DNA from: Flavobacterium sp.
Lineage (GTDB): Bacteria > Bacteroidota > Bacteroidia > Flavobacteriales > Flavobacteriaceae
Assembly (NCBI RefSeq): GCF_027531905.1
Contig: NZ_JAPZSU010000003.1
Span: 1 to 64,000, forward strand
Reading direction: 5' to 3'
DNA: 64,000 nucleotides
The position numbers and the translations under genes are program-made. Below are positions 19,039 through 29,465 of the stretch, piece by piece (within the stretch, counting starts at the first letter, position 1; every line of letters starts with the position of its first letter). Below the pieces are notes generated by a model that saw only the letters and a program-made list of their open reading frames with translations, was not told the DNA's origin and made no database searches.

Positions 19039-20031
19039 TTATTCTTTATCTAGTTTGTATTTTGTTAAATCCATTCCAAAAGTAAGATTCTTAACTGCCA
19101 CTAATTCATCTAGTTCAGTCAAAGATTTTTTACCGAAATTACGGAACTTCATTAAGTCATTTTTATTAAAAGATACTAAATCACCAAGTGTATCAACTTC
19201 AGCCGCTTTCAAACAATTTAAAGCTCTAACAGATAAGTCCATATCAACAAGCTTAGTTTTAAGCAATTGTCTCATATGCAATGACTCTTCATCATAAGAT
19301 TCCGTTTGTGCAATTTCGTCAGCCTCAAGTGTAATTCTTTCATCAGAAAACAACATGAAATGGTGAATTAAAACTTTTGCAGCTTCAGTAAGAGCATCTT
19401 TTGGATTAATTGAACCATCAGTTTTAATTTCAAAAACTAATTTTTCATAATCTGTTTTTTGCTCAACACGGAAGTTTTCAATAGCATATTTTACATTTTT
19501 TACCGGAGTAAAAATTGAATCTGTAAAAATAGTACCAATTGCAGCATTCTGTTTTTTGTTCTCTTCTGCAGGAACATATCCTCTACCTTTTTCAATAGTC
19601 AAATCAAAACTTAATTTGATTTTACTGTCAAGATTACAGATTACAAGTTCTGGATTCAAAACTTGAAAACCTGAAATAAATTTTTGAAAATCACCAGCTG
19701 TTAATTGATCTTTACCAGAAACAGAAATAGTAACTGATTCATTATCTATATCTTCAATTTGACGTTTAAAACGTACTTGTTTAAGATTTAAAATAATTTC
19801 GGTAACATCTTCAACAACTCCTGAAATAGTGGAAAACTCATGATCTACACCTTCGATACGAACAGATGTTATTGCATATCCTTCTAATGCTGAAAGCAAA
19901 ACTCTTCTAAGTGCATTACCAACAGTCAATCCGTAACCAGGTTCTAAAGGTCTAAATTCAAATTTACCTTCAAAATCGGTTGAATCGATCATGATAACTT
20001 TATCGGGCTTCTGAAAATTAAATATTGCCAT
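19039..20031 (-). CDS. rpoA: RNA polymerase alpha subunit
   Basis: Scaffold of RNA polymerase assembly and contact for activators. The 330-residue protein has the N-terminal dimer domain ([20 protein letters not shown], and [11 protein letters not shown]) and a C-terminal helix-hairpin-helix domain ([20 protein letters not shown], and FGKKSLTEL). It lies between rpsD and rplQ, 21 and 38 bases away. Confidence 0.98.
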   Translation of the reverse strand: MAIFNFQKPDKVIMIDSTDFEGKFEFRPLEPGYGLTVGNALRRVLLSALEGYAITSVRIEGVDHEFSTISGVVEDVTEIILNLKQVRFKRQIEDIDNESVTISVSGKDQLTAGDFQKFISGFQVLNPELVICNLDSKIKLSFDLTIEKGRGYVPAEENKKQNAAIGTIFTDSIFTPVKNVKYAIENFRVEQKTDYEKLVFEIKTDGSINPKDALTEAAKVLIHHFMLFSDERITLEADEIAQTESYDEESLHMRQLLKTKLVDMDLSVRALNCLKAAEVDTLGDLVSFNKNDLMKFRNFGKKSLTELDELVAVKNLTFGMDLTKYKLDKE

Positions 20032-20052
20032 AAATTTCGACTAAGTCAATTA

Positions 20053-20658
20053 TTATTTGTTGTACAACTCTACGATTAATTGTTCTTTAATGTTTTCAGG
20101 AATCTGAAGTCTTGCAGGTACAGAAACAAAAGTTCCTTCTTTAAGATCATTATTCCAAGTAATCCATTCATAAACATGACTTGAATTAGACAAAGAACGT
20201 TCGATAGCTTCTAATGATTTAGACTTTTCACGAACAGCAACTTTATCACCAGGTTTAAGGTGGTAAGAAGGAATATTAACAACTTCACCATTTACAGTAA
20301 TGTGTCTGTGTGATACGATTTGACGTGCTCCTCTTCTAGATGGAGCAATCCCCATTCTAAAAACAACATTGTCTAATCTTGCTTCACACAATTGTAATAA
20401 AACTTCACCAGTAACACCTTTAGTAGCTGATGCTTTTTCAAATAAATTTCTGAATTGTTTTTCTAAAATTCCGTAAGAATATTTAGCTTTTTGCTTTTCC
20501 ATTAACTGAACAGCATACTCAGATTTTTTTCCTCTTTTTTTAGCCATCCCGTGTTGTCCAGGAGGGTAATTTCTTTTTTCGAAAGCTTTATCGTCTCCGA
20601 AAATTGCTTCGCCGAATTTACGAGCGATTCTTGTACTTGGACCAGTATATCTTGCCAT
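20053..20658 (-). CDS. rpsD: 30S ribosomal protein S4
   Basis: Primary 16S rRNA-binding protein, 201 residues. It has the N-terminal block [17 protein letters not shown] and an S4 RNA-binding domain ([20 protein letters not shown], then [14 protein letters not shown]). The N-terminal zinc-binding cysteines of some S4 proteins are absent. Gene order rpsM-rpsK-rpsD-rpoA-rplQ is the normal alpha operon. The 91-base gap to rpsK is longer than most here, and I saw no clear signal in it. Confidence 0.98.
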   Translation of the reverse strand: MARYTGPSTRIARKFGEAIFGDDKAFEKRNYPPGQHGMAKKRGKKSEYAVQLMEKQKAKYSYGILEKQFRNLFEKASATKGVTGEVLLQLCEARLDNVVFRMGIAPSRRGARQIVSHRHITVNGEVVNIPSYHLKPGDKVAVREKSKSLEAIERSLSNSSHVYEWITWNNDLKEGTFVSVPARLQIPENIKEQLIVELYNK

Positions 20659-20749
20659 TTTAATTTGTTTAAGATAGAGATTATGAATTCAGGTCTTATC
20701 CTTCGATAATCTATTTCCTATCTAGGTTATACTATAAAAATTTTGAGTA

Positions 20750-21133
20750 TTAAACTCTACGTCTTTTAGGAGGACGACATCCGTTGTGAGGCATTGGAGT
20801 TACATCAATAATTTCAGTAACCTCAATTCCACCATTATGCAAAGAACGGATAGCAGACTCACGTCCGTTTCCTGGTCCTTTTACATATACTTTCACTTTT
20901 TTAAGTCCAGCCTCAAGAGCTACTTTACTACAATCTTCTGCCGCCATTTGAGCTGCATATGGAGTGTTCTTTTTAGAACCTCTAAAACCCATTTTACCAG
21001 CTGAAGACCAAGAAATAACTTCACCTTTTTTGTTTGTTAACGAAATGATGATGTTATTGAAGGTAGCAGAAATATGAGCCTCACCCGTTGATTCAACGAT
21101 AACTTTACGTTTTTTTGCAGTTGCTTTAGCCAT
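20750..21133 (-). CDS. rpsK: 30S ribosomal protein S11
   Basis: Small-subunit platform protein, 127 residues. Blocks [25 protein letters not shown] [29 protein letters not shown] and the C-terminal [16 protein letters not shown] identify it. It is 8 bases from rpsM within the alpha operon. Confidence 0.98.
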   Translation of the reverse strand: MAKATAKKRKVIVESTGEAHISATFNNIIISLTNKKGEVISWSSAGKMGFRGSKKNTPYAAQMAAEDCSKVALEAGLKKVKVYVKGPGNGRESAIRSLHNGGIEVTEIIDVTPMPHNGCRPPKRRRV

Positions 21134-21141
21134 ATTACTTA

Positions 21142-21516
21142 TTATTTAGTTGCTTTTTTCTTGTTAGCAACAGTTTTTCTTTTACCTTTTCTAGTTCTAG
21201 AGTTGTTTTTAGTTCTTTGACCTCTTAATGGAAGTCCAGATCTATGACGAATACCTCTGTAACAACCAATATCCATCAAACGTTTGATGTTCAAAGAAAC
21301 CTCAGAACGTAATTCACCTTCAATTTTGAAAGCAGAAACCGCTTCACGAATTGCTCCGATTTCATCATCATTCCAATCTTGAACTTTTTTATCTTGGCTT
21401 ACTTGAGCTTTCTCTAAAATCTCAATTGCTCTACTTTTTCCTAATCCGAAGATATAGGTAAGTGCTATAACACCTCTCTTGTTTTTTGGGATATCTACCC
21501 CTGCTATTCTTGCCAT
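21142..21516 (-). CDS. rpsM: 30S ribosomal protein S13
   Basis: Small-subunit head protein that contacts the P-site tRNA and the L5 bridge, 124 residues. It has [15 protein letters not shown], the helix-hairpin-helix [10 protein letters not shown], and the basic tail [19 protein letters not shown]. rpmJ lies immediately upstream, with a two-base gap. Confidence 0.98.
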   Translation of the reverse strand: MARIAGVDIPKNKRGVIALTYIFGLGKSRAIEILEKAQVSQDKKVQDWNDDEIGAIREAVSAFKIEGELRSEVSLNIKRLMDIGCYRGIRHRSGLPLRGQRTKNNSRTRKGKRKTVANKKKATK

Positions 21517-21518
21517 AA

Positions 21519-21635
21519 TTATCCTTGTCTTTGTTTAAATCTAGGATTCTTTTTGTTGATTACGTATAATCTGCCTTTTCTACGCACAATAATGCACTCG
21601 GCGCTTCTTTTTTTAACTGATGCTCTTACTTTCAT
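21519..21635 (-). CDS. rpmJ: 50S ribosomal protein L36, zinc-free form
   Basis: A 38-residue protein between infA and rpsM, found by translating the gap. It begins [19 protein letters not shown] and ends NPRFKQRQG, as L36 does. Only one cysteine remains, and the usual Cys3-His zinc-ribbon ligands are replaced, so this is the C-minus type. The spacing (11 bases after infA, two before rpsM) and position are those expected for rpmJ. Confidence 0.95.
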
Positions 21636-21646
21636 TTTGAATATCT

Positions 21647-21862
21647 TTAATATCTATAAGTAATTCTTGCTTTTGACAAATCGTAAGGGCTCATCTCTAG
21701 TTTCACTTTATCACCAGGTAATAATTTGATATAATGCATACGCATTTTACCAGAAATGTGAGCAATTACAATATGTCCATTTTCTAACTCTACACGGAAC
21801 ATTGCATTAGATAATGCTTCTATAATTGATCCGTCTTGTTCTATTGCTGATTGTTTTGCCAT
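21647..21862 (-). CDS. infA: translation initiation factor IF-1
   Basis: Binds the ribosomal A site during initiation. The 71-residue OB-fold protein has the core blocks [31 protein letters not shown] split over strands 2-4, and ends RITYRY. It lies three bases after secY and just before rpmJ, the common spc/alpha junction. Confidence 0.97.
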   Translation of the reverse strand: MAKQSAIEQDGSIIEALSNAMFRVELENGHIVIAHISGKMRMHYIKLLPGDKVKLEMSPYDLSKARITYRY

Positions 21863-21865
21863 AAA

Positions 21866-23212
21866 TTAAGCTACTGCTTTTCTATTTTTACCACTTTTCA
21901 TCAAACCATCATAGTGCTTATTCAACAAGTATGAATTAATTTGCTGCATTGTGTCAATAGCAACACCAACCATAATGATTAATGAAGTACCTCCAAAAAA
22001 CATTGCCCAAGATTGCTGTACATCCATTAGACTCACAACAATTGCTGGGAACACAGCTATTAAAGCAAGAAATAGAGACCCTGGAAAAGTAATTAGTGAC
22101 ATCACTTTATCAAGATAATCAGATGTTTCAGCACCTGGTCTAACACCTGGGATGAAACCACCGCTTCTTTTCAAATCGTCAGACATTTTGTTAGTAGGAA
22201 CAGTGATTGCTGTGTAAAAGAATGTAAAGATAACTATTAAGCTAGCAAATACAAAATTATACCAAAAACCAAAGATATCACTAAAAGCACTAACAATTGT
22301 TTGAGAAGTTTCAGATTTTGACAAACCAGCTACAGCAGCTGGAATAAACATAATAGCTTGAGCAAAAATAATCGGCATAACTCCAGAAGCATTTAACTTC
22401 AAAGGAATCCATTGTCTATTACCGCCCATCATATCTTGTTCAAAATCACCTGAAGTCGTACGACGTGCATATTGTACAGGTATTTTTCTAACTGCCATTA
22501 CAAGTAATACACAAGAAATAATTACCAACAACCAAATAATAACTTCGATAACCAATAACATTGGCCCACCATTATTGTTTGTCACTCTTGTAGTAAACTC
22601 TTGAATAAAGGCCTGTGGGAATCTAGCTAAGATACCTACCATTATTAACAGTGAAATACCATTTCCAATCCCTTTATCGGTGATTTTTTCACCTAACCAC
22701 ATTGCAAAAATTGTTCCTGTTACCAGAATAACAACTGAAGAAAATAAGAATTCAAAAGAATTAAAACCTAACAAAAAGGCACTACTTGGTAATGTTCTGT
22801 AAAGATTGTAGATATAAGTTGGCCCTTGAACTAAAGTAATTCCGATAGTTAACCAACGAGTAATCTGATTGATTTTCTTTCTGCCACTTTCACCATCACT
22901 TTGTAATTTTTGCAAATAAGGAATCGCAATTCCCATTAACTGAACTACAATAGAAGCCGAAATATAAGGCATGATACCTAAAGCAAAAACCGACGCCTTA
23001 GAAAATGCACCCCCAGTAAACATATCCAATATCGATCCGATACCCTCTTTAGTTTGACCAGCTAAACCTGTTAATTGAGTAGCATCAATTCCAGGTAATG
23101 TAACATGTGCACCAAAACGATAAACTAAAAGAAGTCCTAAAGTAATAAGAATTCTATTTTTTAGTTCCTCAATCTTCCAAACATTACTTAATGATTCAAA
23201 AAATTTCTTCAT
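21866..23212 (-). CDS. secY: preprotein translocase channel subunit SecY
   Basis: Core channel of the Sec translocon in the inner membrane, 448 residues with ten predicted membrane segments. Blocks include YRFGAHVTLPGID, the plug region with GGAFSKASVFALGIMPYI, the cytosolic loop KIPVQYARR, and GFIPGVRPG. secY follows rplO by 13 bases and precedes infA by three, the standard end of the spc operon. Confidence 0.98.
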   Translation of the reverse strand: MKKFFESLSNVWKIEELKNRILITLGLLLVYRFGAHVTLPGIDATQLTGLAGQTKEGIGSILDMFTGGAFSKASVFALGIMPYISASIVVQLMGIAIPYLQKLQSDGESGRKKINQITRWLTIGITLVQGPTYIYNLYRTLPSSAFLLGFNSFEFLFSSVVILVTGTIFAMWLGEKITDKGIGNGISLLIMVGILARFPQAFIQEFTTRVTNNNGGPMLLVIEVIIWLLVIISCVLLVMAVRKIPVQYARRTTSGDFEQDMMGGNRQWIPLKLNASGVMPIIFAQAIMFIPAAVAGLSKSETSQTIVSAFSDIFGFWYNFVFASLIVIFTFFYTAITVPTNKMSDDLKRSGGFIPGVRPGAETSDYLDKVMSLITFPGSLFLALIAVFPAIVVSLMDVQQSWAMFFGGTSLIIMVGVAIDTMQQINSYLLNKHYDGLMKSGKNRKAVA

Positions 23213-23225
23213 ATTAGTTGAAAAA

Positions 23226-23678
23226 TTATAATGTTACGGCTTCACCTCCAGCAGCTTCGATAGCGGCTTTTGCAGTAGCAGTAAATTTGTGAGCAGATAC
23301 CTTTAATTTTGCTTTCAATTCTCCTCTTCCTAAAATCTTAACGATTTCATTTTTTGTAGCCAAACGATTTGCAACAAAAACTGTCATATCAACAGTATCA
23401 GTTACAACACCATTATCAACCAATAATTGAAGGGTATCTAAATTAACACCTTCGTATTCTTTACGATTGATGTTTGTGAAACCAAACTTAGGAACACGTC
23501 TTTGAAGCGGCATTTGCCCACCTTCAAAACCAATCTTTTTAGAATAACCAGAACGAGATTTAGCTCCTTTGTGACCTCTTGCAGAAGTACCACCTTTACC
23601 AGAACCTTCTCCTCTACCTAATCTTTTATTTTGATTGTGTGTAGAACCCTCAGCAGGTTGTAAATTACTTAAATTCAT
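23226..23678 (-). CDS. rplO: 50S ribosomal protein L15
   Basis: Large-subunit protein, 150 residues. It has the glycine-rich N-terminus (RLGRGEGSGKGGTSARGHKG), FEGGQMPLQRRVPKFGF, and a C-terminal L18e/L15-type domain ending in AIEAAGGEAVTL. It is between rpmD and secY. Confidence 0.98.
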   Translation of the reverse strand: MNLSNLQPAEGSTHNQNKRLGRGEGSGKGGTSARGHKGAKSRSGYSKKIGFEGGQMPLQRRVPKFGFTNINRKEYEGVNLDTLQLLVDNGVVTDTVDMTVFVANRLATKNEIVKILGRGELKAKLKVSAHKFTATAKAAIEAAGGEAVTL

Positions 23679-23689
23679 ACCAGTATTTG

Positions 23690-23872
23690 TTATTTAATTT
23701 CTTCAACAGAAACTAAGTGTTTAACTTTATTTATCATCCCAAGGATAGCAGGATTTGAATCATGCTCTACAACTTGTCCCATTTTACGTAGACCTAAAGC
23801 CTCTAAACCTCTTTTTTGAGTAAGAGGACAGTTGATTTTACTACGTACTTGTTTTACTAATAATTTAGCCAT
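23690..23872 (-). CDS. rpmD: 50S ribosomal protein L30
   Basis: A 60-residue large-subunit protein with [27 protein letters not shown] split across its beta-alpha-beta core, followed by the [15 protein letters not shown] helix. It is 12 bases from both rpsE and rplO. Confidence 0.96.
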   Translation of the reverse strand: MAKLLVKQVRSKINCPLTQKRGLEALGLRKMGQVVEHDSNPAILGMINKVKHLVSVEEIK

Positions 23873-23884
23873 AATTTCCTTGAA

Positions 23885-24409
23885 TTAACCTTTAAAAACT
23901 TTCTCTAATGAAACCCCTCTTTGTTTTGCAACAGTATGAGCGCTTCTCATTTGTAATAAAGCGTCAAAAGTTGCTTTAACCACATTATGAGGATTAGAAG
24001 ATCCTTGAGATTTTGATAATACATCATGAATTCCTACTGATTCAAGAACTGAACGAACAGCTCCACCAGCAATAACTCCAGTACCATGAGAGGCAGGAAT
24101 TAAAAATACACGTGCACCACCAAATTTACCTTTTTGTTCGTGAGGAACAGATTGACCGTTCAAAGGAATTCTAACTAAATTTTTCTTAGCATCTTCTACT
24201 GCTTTAGCAATAGCTTCAGAAACATCTTTAGATTTACCTAATCCGTGTCCAACCACTCCATTTTCATCACCAACCACTACAATCGCAGAAAAACCAAACG
24301 CTCTACCACCTTTTGTAACTTTAGTAACACGATTCACACTTACCAAACGATCTTTTAATTCAAGACCACTTGGTTTTACTAACTCTATATTCTTGTACTT
24401 ATTAGACAT
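23885..24409 (-). CDS. rpsE: 30S ribosomal protein S5
   Basis: Small-subunit protein important for decoding accuracy, 174 residues. The double-stranded-RNA-binding domain has [24 protein letters not shown] in two adjoining strands and [15 protein letters not shown]. The C-terminal domain has [15 protein letters not shown] and [11 protein letters not shown]. It is 6 bases after rplR. Confidence 0.98.
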   Translation of the reverse strand: MSNKYKNIELVKPSGLELKDRLVSVNRVTKVTKGGRAFGFSAIVVVGDENGVVGHGLGKSKDVSEAIAKAVEDAKKNLVRIPLNGQSVPHEQKGKFGGARVFLIPASHGTGVIAGGAVRSVLESVGIHDVLSKSQGSSNPHNVVKATFDALLQMRSAHTVAKQRGVSLEKVFKG

Positions 24410-24415
24410 ACTATA

Positions 24416-24766
24416 TTAGAATTTAAGCCCAGCCGCTCTTGCGCCTTCTGCTAATGATTTAATACGACCATGATATAAATAACCTCCTCTGTCGAAAGTT
24501 ACTGTTTCAATACCAGCTTTCAAAGCTTTTTCTGCAACTAATTTACCAACTGCAGTTGCAACTTCAATATTCGTACCTTTTCCTATTTCTTTTTCTCTTG
24601 AAGAGGCAGCTAACAAAGTAACACCATTTACATCATCAATTAATTGAGCATAAATTTCTTTGTTACTTCTAAAAACAGATAGTCTTGGTTTAGTAGCTGA
24701 ACCACTAATCGTTTTTCTAATTCTGAATCTAATTCTCTGTCTTCTTTCAGGTTTTGTTAATGACAT
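24416..24766 (-). CDS. rplR: 50S ribosomal protein L18
   Basis: 5S rRNA-binding protein, 116 residues. It has [28 protein letters not shown], and the C-terminal [19 protein letters not shown]. It is encoded between rplF and rpsE. Confidence 0.98.
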   Translation of the reverse strand: MSLTKPERRQRIRFRIRKTISGSATKPRLSVFRSNKEIYAQLIDDVNGVTLLAASSREKEIGKGTNIEVATAVGKLVAEKALKAGIETVTFDRGGYLYHGRIKSLAEGARAAGLKF

Positions 24767-24777
24767 AATCTTATTTT

Positions 24778-25320
24778 TTAAGCTGATTTACCTGCTTTTC
24801 TTCTTAATACTTCACCTACAAATTTAACCCCTTTACCTTTGTAAGGCTCTGGTTTACGGAAACCTCTAATTTTTGCAGCAACTTGTCCTAAAAGTTGTTT
24901 ATCAAAAGAAGTTAACTTAACAATTGGGTTCTTTCCTTTTTCAGAAATAGTTTCCAAAGTCACCTCTGGAGCAATTTCTAAAATAATATTGTGAGAAAAA
25001 CCTAAGGCTAAATCTAGTTTTTGTCCTTGATTTGAAGCTCTATAACCAACTCCAACCAATTCTAAAGATTTAGTAAAACCTTCACTTACACCAACAATCA
25101 TATTATTGATTAAAGAACGATACAAACCGTGCTTTGCTCTTTGGTCTTTGTGATCAGACGATCTTTCAATTGTAACTTGACCGTCTTCAACTTTTACAGT
25201 AACATCTGAGAATTCCTGTGTTAGTTGACCATTTTTTCCTTTTACAGTAATAATACCATCTTTAACTTCAACAGTTACTCCGGCAGGGATTACAATTGGA
25301 CTTTTACCTATTCTTGACAT
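24778..25320 (-). CDS. rplF: 50S ribosomal protein L6
   Basis: Large-subunit protein near the sarcin-ricin loop, 180 residues, made of two tandem alpha-beta repeats. [19 protein letters not shown] opens it, and the C-terminal motif [12 protein letters not shown] is intact. It lies between rpsH and rplR. Confidence 0.98.
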   Translation of the reverse strand: MSRIGKSPIVIPAGVTVEVKDGIITVKGKNGQLTQEFSDVTVKVEDGQVTIERSSDHKDQRAKHGLYRSLINNMIVGVSEGFTKSLELVGVGYRASNQGQKLDLALGFSHNIILEIAPEVTLETISEKGKNPIVKLTSFDKQLLGQVAAKIRGFRKPEPYKGKGVKFVGEVLRRKAGKSA

Positions 25321-25339
25321 CTTATCTAGTCTTTAAAAA

Positions 25340-25738
25340 TTAGTATACGTAACAAATTACTTCTCCTCCAACATTCAATTGCTTAGCTTGTTTTCCTGTC
25401 ATCAAACCTTTTGATGTAGAAACAATAGCAATTCCTAATCCATTAAGGATTCTAGGCAATTTAGAAGCACCTGCGTATTTACGTAAACCTGGTTTACTAA
25501 TTCTTTGGATATCTTTAATTACAGGCTCTTTAGTAACTTTATCGTACTTCAAAGCAATTTTGATAGAACCCTGAACAGTGTTGTTCTCAAATTTGTAACT
25601 TAAGATGTAACCTTGATCGAATAAGATCTTAGTTATTTCTTTTTTTAGATTAGAAGCCGGAATTTCAACAACTTTGTGGTTTGCAGCCACAGCGTTTCTA
25701 ACTCTCGTCAAATAATCTGCAATTGGATCTGTATACAT
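25340..25738 (-). CDS. rpsH: 30S ribosomal protein S8
   Basis: Small-subunit assembly protein, 132 residues, which in E. coli also represses the spc operon. It has DPIADYLTRVRNA, YILSYKF, RISKPGLRKY, and the C-terminal block GLGIAIVSTSKGLMTGKQA. A 102-base gap with a terminator-like hairpin separates it from rpsN upstream, the largest gap inside the spc region. Confidence 0.98.
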   Translation of the reverse strand: MYTDPIADYLTRVRNAVAANHKVVEIPASNLKKEITKILFDQGYILSYKFENNTVQGSIKIALKYDKVTKEPVIKDIQRISKPGLRKYAGASKLPRILNGLGIAIVSTSKGLMTGKQAKQLNVGGEVICYVY

Positions 25739-25800
25739 ATGTATTAATTTGCGGTAACGGTTTTCGAACTATTCGAACCTGAAACCAGTTTATAAATGTG

Positions 25801-25828
25801 AAAAAACAGACGTGATTACTCACGTCTG
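25801..25828 (-). terminator. terminator-like hairpin between rpsN and rpsH
   Basis: Nine-base perfect arms CAGACGTGA and TCACGTCTG (25807-25815, 25820-25828) with a four-base loop. On the minus strand the stem is followed directly by six T (25801-25806), the form of an intrinsic terminator. It lies 12 bases after the rpsN stop and 62 bases before the rpsH start, in the middle of the spc operon. It could lower or regulate expression of the genes from rpsH onward. Confidence 0.75.
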
Positions 25829-25840
25829 AATATTATTTTT

Positions 25841-26110
25841 CTACCAAGATGCTTTTTTAACACCTGGTATCAATCCATTGTTAGCCATTTCACGGAATGT
25901 AACACGTGAAATACCGAATTGACGCATATACCCTCTTGGTCTACCTGTTAATTTACAACGATTGTGCAAACGAACTGGCGAAGCATTTTTCGGTAATTTT
26001 TGCAAACCTACAAAATCTCCAGCTTCTAACAAAGCTTTTCTTTTCTCAGCATACTTAGCTACCGTTTTTTCTCTTTTCACCTCACGGGCTTTCATTGATT
26101 CTTTAGCCAT
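25841..26110 (-). CDS. rpsN: 30S ribosomal protein S14, zinc-free form
   Basis: Small-subunit head protein, 89 residues. The long form with [20 protein letters not shown] and the C-terminal ASW is clear. The CxxC...CxxC zinc ribbon of the short form is missing, so it needs no zinc. It is three bases after rplE and is followed by the terminator-like hairpin. Confidence 0.97.
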   Translation of the reverse strand: MAKESMKAREVKREKTVAKYAEKRKALLEAGDFVGLQKLPKNASPVRLHNRCKLTGRPRGYMRQFGISRVTFREMANNGLIPGVKKASW

Positions 26111-26113
26111 ATC

Positions 26114-26665
26114 TTAATTCTTTTTAAAAGGTAAACCTAATTCAGCCAACAATGACTTTGCTTCTTTGTCAGTTTTTGCAGAAGTAACGAAGGAAATATC
26201 CATACCAGATATTTTGTTTACTTTATCAATATCAATTTCAGGGAAAATGATTTGTTCTAAAACTCCTAAGTTATAATTTCCTCTTCCGTCAAAACCAGTA
26301 GATTTAATACCACTGAAGTCTCTTACACGAGGTAAAGATGAAGTAATAAGTCTATCTAAAAACTCATACATTCTTTCTCCACGTAAAGTCACTTTTGCAC
26401 CAATTGGCATTCCTTTTCTAAGTTTAAAAGACGCAACGTCTTTCTTAGAAATTGTAGCTATTGCTTTTTGTCCAGTAATCTTAGTTAACTCTTCAACTGC
26501 ATAGTCAATTAGTTTTTTATCAGATACTGCTGCACCAACTCCTTTACTCAATACAATTTTTTCCAATTTTGGAACTTCCATTATATTTGAGTAACCGAAC
26601 TCTTCTTTAAGAGCAGCAATAACTCTGCTCTTATATTCTTCTTTTAGTCTAGGTATATATGCCAT
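26114..26665 (-). CDS. rplE: 50S ribosomal protein L5
   Basis: 5S rRNA-binding protein of the central protuberance, 183 residues. Blocks include [37 protein letters not shown] in two neighbouring strands, [20 protein letters not shown], and the C-terminal [15 protein letters not shown]. It is two bases after rplX. Confidence 0.98.
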   Translation of the reverse strand: MAYIPRLKEEYKSRVIAALKEEFGYSNIMEVPKLEKIVLSKGVGAAVSDKKLIDYAVEELTKITGQKAIATISKKDVASFKLRKGMPIGAKVTLRGERMYEFLDRLITSSLPRVRDFSGIKSTGFDGRGNYNLGVLEQIIFPEIDIDKVNKISGMDISFVTSAKTDKEAKSLLAELGLPFKKN

Positions 26666-26667
26666 TA

Positions 26668-26982
26668 CTATAGTACTTGATTAGATTTTTTTGAAAATCT
26701 TACTTTCTTATCTCCTTCTACTCTAATACCTACTCTTGTAGTTTCCTTTGTTTTAGGATCTATAAGAGCAATGTTAGAAATTTGTATAGAAGCTTCCTTT
26801 TTTACAATACCACCTTGAGGGTTTTTAGCACTTGGCTTCGTGTGTTTAGAAACCATGTTTACACCTTCAACAATCGCTTTGTTTTTCTCACGGTAAACAC
26901 GTAATACTTTACCTTCAGCACCTTTATGGTCTCCAGCAATTACTCTTACGATATCTCCTGATTTTATTTTTAGCTTTATCAT
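26668..26982 (-). CDS. rplX: 50S ribosomal protein L24
   Basis: Assembly-initiating large-subunit protein, 104 residues. The KOW motif ([19 protein letters not shown]), [14 protein letters not shown] and [14 protein letters not shown] are diagnostic. It is 11 bases after rplN. Confidence 0.98.
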   Translation of the reverse strand: MIKLKIKSGDIVRVIAGDHKGAEGKVLRVYREKNKAIVEGVNMVSKHTKPSAKNPQGGIVKKEASIQISNIALIDPKTKETTRVGIRVEGDKKVRFSKKSNQVL

Positions 26983-26993
26983 CTTATAACGAA

Positions 26994-27362
26994 TTAAAGC
27001 ACTTCTGGTGCTAATGATACAATTTTCATGAATTGTTTTTCACGAAGTTCTCTTGCTACCGGACCAAAAACACGAGTTCCTCTCATCTCACCAGCTGCAT
27101 TTAACAATACACATGCATTGTCATCAAATCTGATGTATGAACCATCGGCTCTTCTTACTTCTTTTTTGGTACGTACAACCACTGCAGTTGAAACAGCTCC
27201 TTTTTTTACGTTTCCGTTTGGAGTTGCATCTTTGATAGAAACTACAATCTTGTCACCAACAGAGGCATACCTTCTTTTGGTACCTCCTAAAACACGGATA
27301 GTTAAAACTTCTTTAGCTCCTGTGTTATCTGCTACTTTTAGTCTTGATTCTTGTTGTACCAT
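26994..27362 (-). CDS. rplN: 50S ribosomal protein L14
   Basis: Large-subunit protein at the subunit interface, 122 residues. It begins [18 protein letters not shown] and has [14 protein letters not shown] and the C-terminal [14 protein letters not shown]. It is two bases after rpsQ. Confidence 0.98.
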
Positions 27363-27364
27363 AA

Positions 27365-27622
27365 TTATTTAGCTCTTTCTAAGATTTCAACTAATCTCCA
27401 ACATTTTGATTTACTCAAAGGACGCGTTTCGCTGATTCTTACAGTATCTCCAATGTTACAGTCGTTTGTTTCGTCGTGTGCAACAAATTTCTTTGTTTTC
27501 AACACGAACTTACCGTATAAAGGGTGCTTTACTTTAGTTACTTGCGCAACAACAATAGACTTATCCATTTTGTTTGAAGTAACCACACCAATTCTTTCTT
27601 TTCTTAAATTTCTTTTTTCCAT
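27365..27622 (-). CDS. rpsQ: 30S ribosomal protein S17
   Basis: 16S rRNA-binding protein, 85 residues, an OB fold with [38 protein letters not shown] and [24 protein letters not shown] blocks. It lies 17 bases after rpmC. Confidence 0.97.
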   Translation of the reverse strand: MEKRNLRKERIGVVTSNKMDKSIVVAQVTKVKHPLYGKFVLKTKKFVAHDETNDCNIGDTVRISETRPLSKSKCWRLVEILERAK

Positions 27623-27639
27623 CTTTCAGCAGATTACAA

Positions 27640-27831
27640 TTATTGTAACTCTCTTTTAGTAAGTTCTGTAGCTAATCTAGCAACCGTTCTACGTACACTT
27701 CTAATTTGAAGTGGATTTTCGATCGGAGAAATAGCGTGAGCCATTTTTAAATCGGCATAAACCTTTTTAGTTTGACTTAGTTTTTCTTGCAACTCCGCTG
27801 CAGAAAGATCTTTTATTTCTGATTGTTTCAT
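27640..27831 (-). CDS. rpmC: 50S ribosomal protein L29
   Basis: A 63-residue two-helix protein at the tunnel exit. It has the pattern EIKDLSAAELQEKL followed by NPLQIRSVRRTVARLATEL. It is 11 bases after rplP and before rpsQ, as expected. Confidence 0.96.
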   Translation of the reverse strand: MKQSEIKDLSAAELQEKLSQTKKVYADLKMAHAISPIENPLQIRSVRRTVARLATELTKRELQ

Positions 27832-27842
27832 AATAATATAGA

Positions 27843-28268
27843 TTATGCTTCAAAATCTCTTGCAACAACGAATTTAGTTTTTACTGGAAGCTTTTGAGCT
27901 GCAAGACGTAACGCCTCTTTAGCAACTGACAAAGGTACTCCTCCAACTTCGAACATAATTCTTCCGGGTTTAACTACAGCTGCCCAATATTCTACGGCAC
28001 CTTTACCTTTACCCATACGTACCTCAAGAGGCTTCTTAGTGATTGGTTTGTCTGGAAATATTTTAATCCATAATTGTCCTTCTCTTTTCATGTAACGAGT
28101 TGCAGCGATACGCGCAGCTTCGATTTGACGAGAGGTTAAGAACATTCCATCTTCATGTACAGATTTAATACCAAACATTCCATTTGAAAGTTCATGTCCT
28201 CTTTGAGAATTCCCTTTCATTTTACCCTTTTGTACCTTACGATACTTTGTTCTTTTAGGCTGTAACAT
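27843..28268 (-). CDS. rplP: 50S ribosomal protein L16
   Basis: Large-subunit protein near the A site, 141 residues. It starts [19 protein letters not shown] and contains [45 protein letters not shown] and the C-terminal [10 protein letters not shown]. It lies 19 bases after rpsC. Confidence 0.98.
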   Translation of the reverse strand: MLQPKRTKYRKVQKGKMKGNSQRGHELSNGMFGIKSVHEDGMFLTSRQIEAARIAATRYMKREGQLWIKIFPDKPITKKPLEVRMGKGKGAVEYWAAVVKPGRIMFEVGGVPLSVAKEALRLAAQKLPVKTKFVVARDFEA

Positions 28269-28287
28269 TTTTTTTTAGTTTAAAAAT

Positions 28288-29040
28288 TTACTTTCTTTTA
28301 CGAGCGTCTGGTTTTCCACCTTTATTAAAAGGTTTTCTGTCTCCTCTAGAAGAATCTCCCCCTTTACCACCAGCTTGTTTTTTATCCATGCCAGCAAGTG
28401 GAGAAAGATCTCTCTTTCCGTAAACTTCACCTTTCATGATCCACACTTTAATTCCCATTCTACCATACGTAGTATGAGCCTCAGCAAGCGCATAATCAAT
28501 ATCAGCTCTGAAAGTTGATAGAGGAATTCTACCTTCTTTGAAACCTTCTGAACGTGCCATCTCAGCACCATTCAAACGACCAGAAATCAAAACTTTAATT
28601 CCTTCAGCGTTCATACGCATAGAGGCTGCGATCGCCATTTTAATAGCACGTCTGTAAGAAATACGACTTTCAATTTGACGACAGATGCTTGTAGCAACTA
28701 GATACGCGTCAAGTTCAGGTCTTTTGATTTCAAAGATGTTGATTTGAACCTCTTTGTCAGTAATTTTCTTAAGTTCTTCTTTCAACTTGTCTACCTCTTG
28801 TCCACCTTTACCGATAATGATACCAGGTCTAGCAGTAGTGATAGTAACGGTTACAAGTTTCAAAGTTCTCTCAATGATTACTTTTGATACACTAGCTTTT
28901 GATAAACGAGCATGAACATACTTTCTGATTTTGTGATCTTCGGCTAATTTATCACCGTAATCATTTCCACCATACCAGTTTGAGTCCCATCCTCTGATGA
29001 TACCAAGTCTATTTCCAATTGGATTTGTCTTTTGTCCCAT
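28288..29040 (-). CDS. rpsC: 30S ribosomal protein S3
   Basis: Small-subunit protein at the mRNA entry site, 250 residues. It has the N-terminal [20 protein letters not shown], the KH motif [16 protein letters not shown], and the C-terminal domain with [13 protein letters not shown] Gly/Lys/Arg-rich tail of about 30 residues follows. It is 5 bases from rplV. Confidence 0.98.
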   Translation of the reverse strand: MGQKTNPIGNRLGIIRGWDSNWYGGNDYGDKLAEDHKIRKYVHARLSKASVSKVIIERTLKLVTVTITTARPGIIIGKGGQEVDKLKEELKKITDKEVQINIFEIKRPELDAYLVATSICRQIESRISYRRAIKMAIAASMRMNAEGIKVLISGRLNGAEMARSEGFKEGRIPLSTFRADIDYALAEAHTTYGRMGIKVWIMKGEVYGKRDLSPLAGMDKKQAGGKGGDSSRGDRKPFNKGGKPDARKRK

Positions 29041-29045
29041 GCTGC

Positions 29046-29459
29046 TTAAGAATTGCTTTGTGTGTTATTGATAGCTCCCAACACGATTGTTACGTGATTA
29101 GAACGTTTTCTTATTCTGTGTGCTCTTCCTTGTGGAGCTGGACGAAGTCTTTTCAACATCATTCCACCATCTACACGGATTTCCTTAACAAATAAACCAG
29201 CTTCTTCTAAACTAGCTTCACTATTTTTTTGCTCCCAGTTGTTGATTGCAGATAATAATAGTTTTTCTAATTTTCTTGAAGCTTCTTTAGAACTGAATCT
29301 TAATATGTTAAGTGCTCTTTCTACCTTCTGACCTCTTACTAGATCTGCTACTAAGCGCATTTTTCTAGGTGAAGTAGGGCAGTTATTTAACTTCGCGAAA
29401 GCAATAGACTTATTAGCCTCTTTTCTCGCATCTGCTGTTTCTCTTTTACGAACTCCCAT
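29046..29459 (-). CDS. rplV: 50S ribosomal protein L22
   Basis: Lines the exit tunnel, 137 residues. Key blocks are [21 protein letters not shown] split over helix 1, [11 protein letters not shown], and the tunnel-hairpin motif [23 protein letters not shown] run near the C-terminus. It is 6 bases from rpsS. Confidence 0.97.
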   Translation of the reverse strand: MGVRKRETADARKEANKSIAFAKLNNCPTSPRKMRLVADLVRGQKVERALNILRFSSKEASRKLEKLLLSAINNWEQKNSEASLEEAGLFVKEIRVDGGMMLKRLRPAPQGRAHRIRKRSNHVTIVLGAINNTQSNS

Positions 29460-29465
29460 TGCTTC

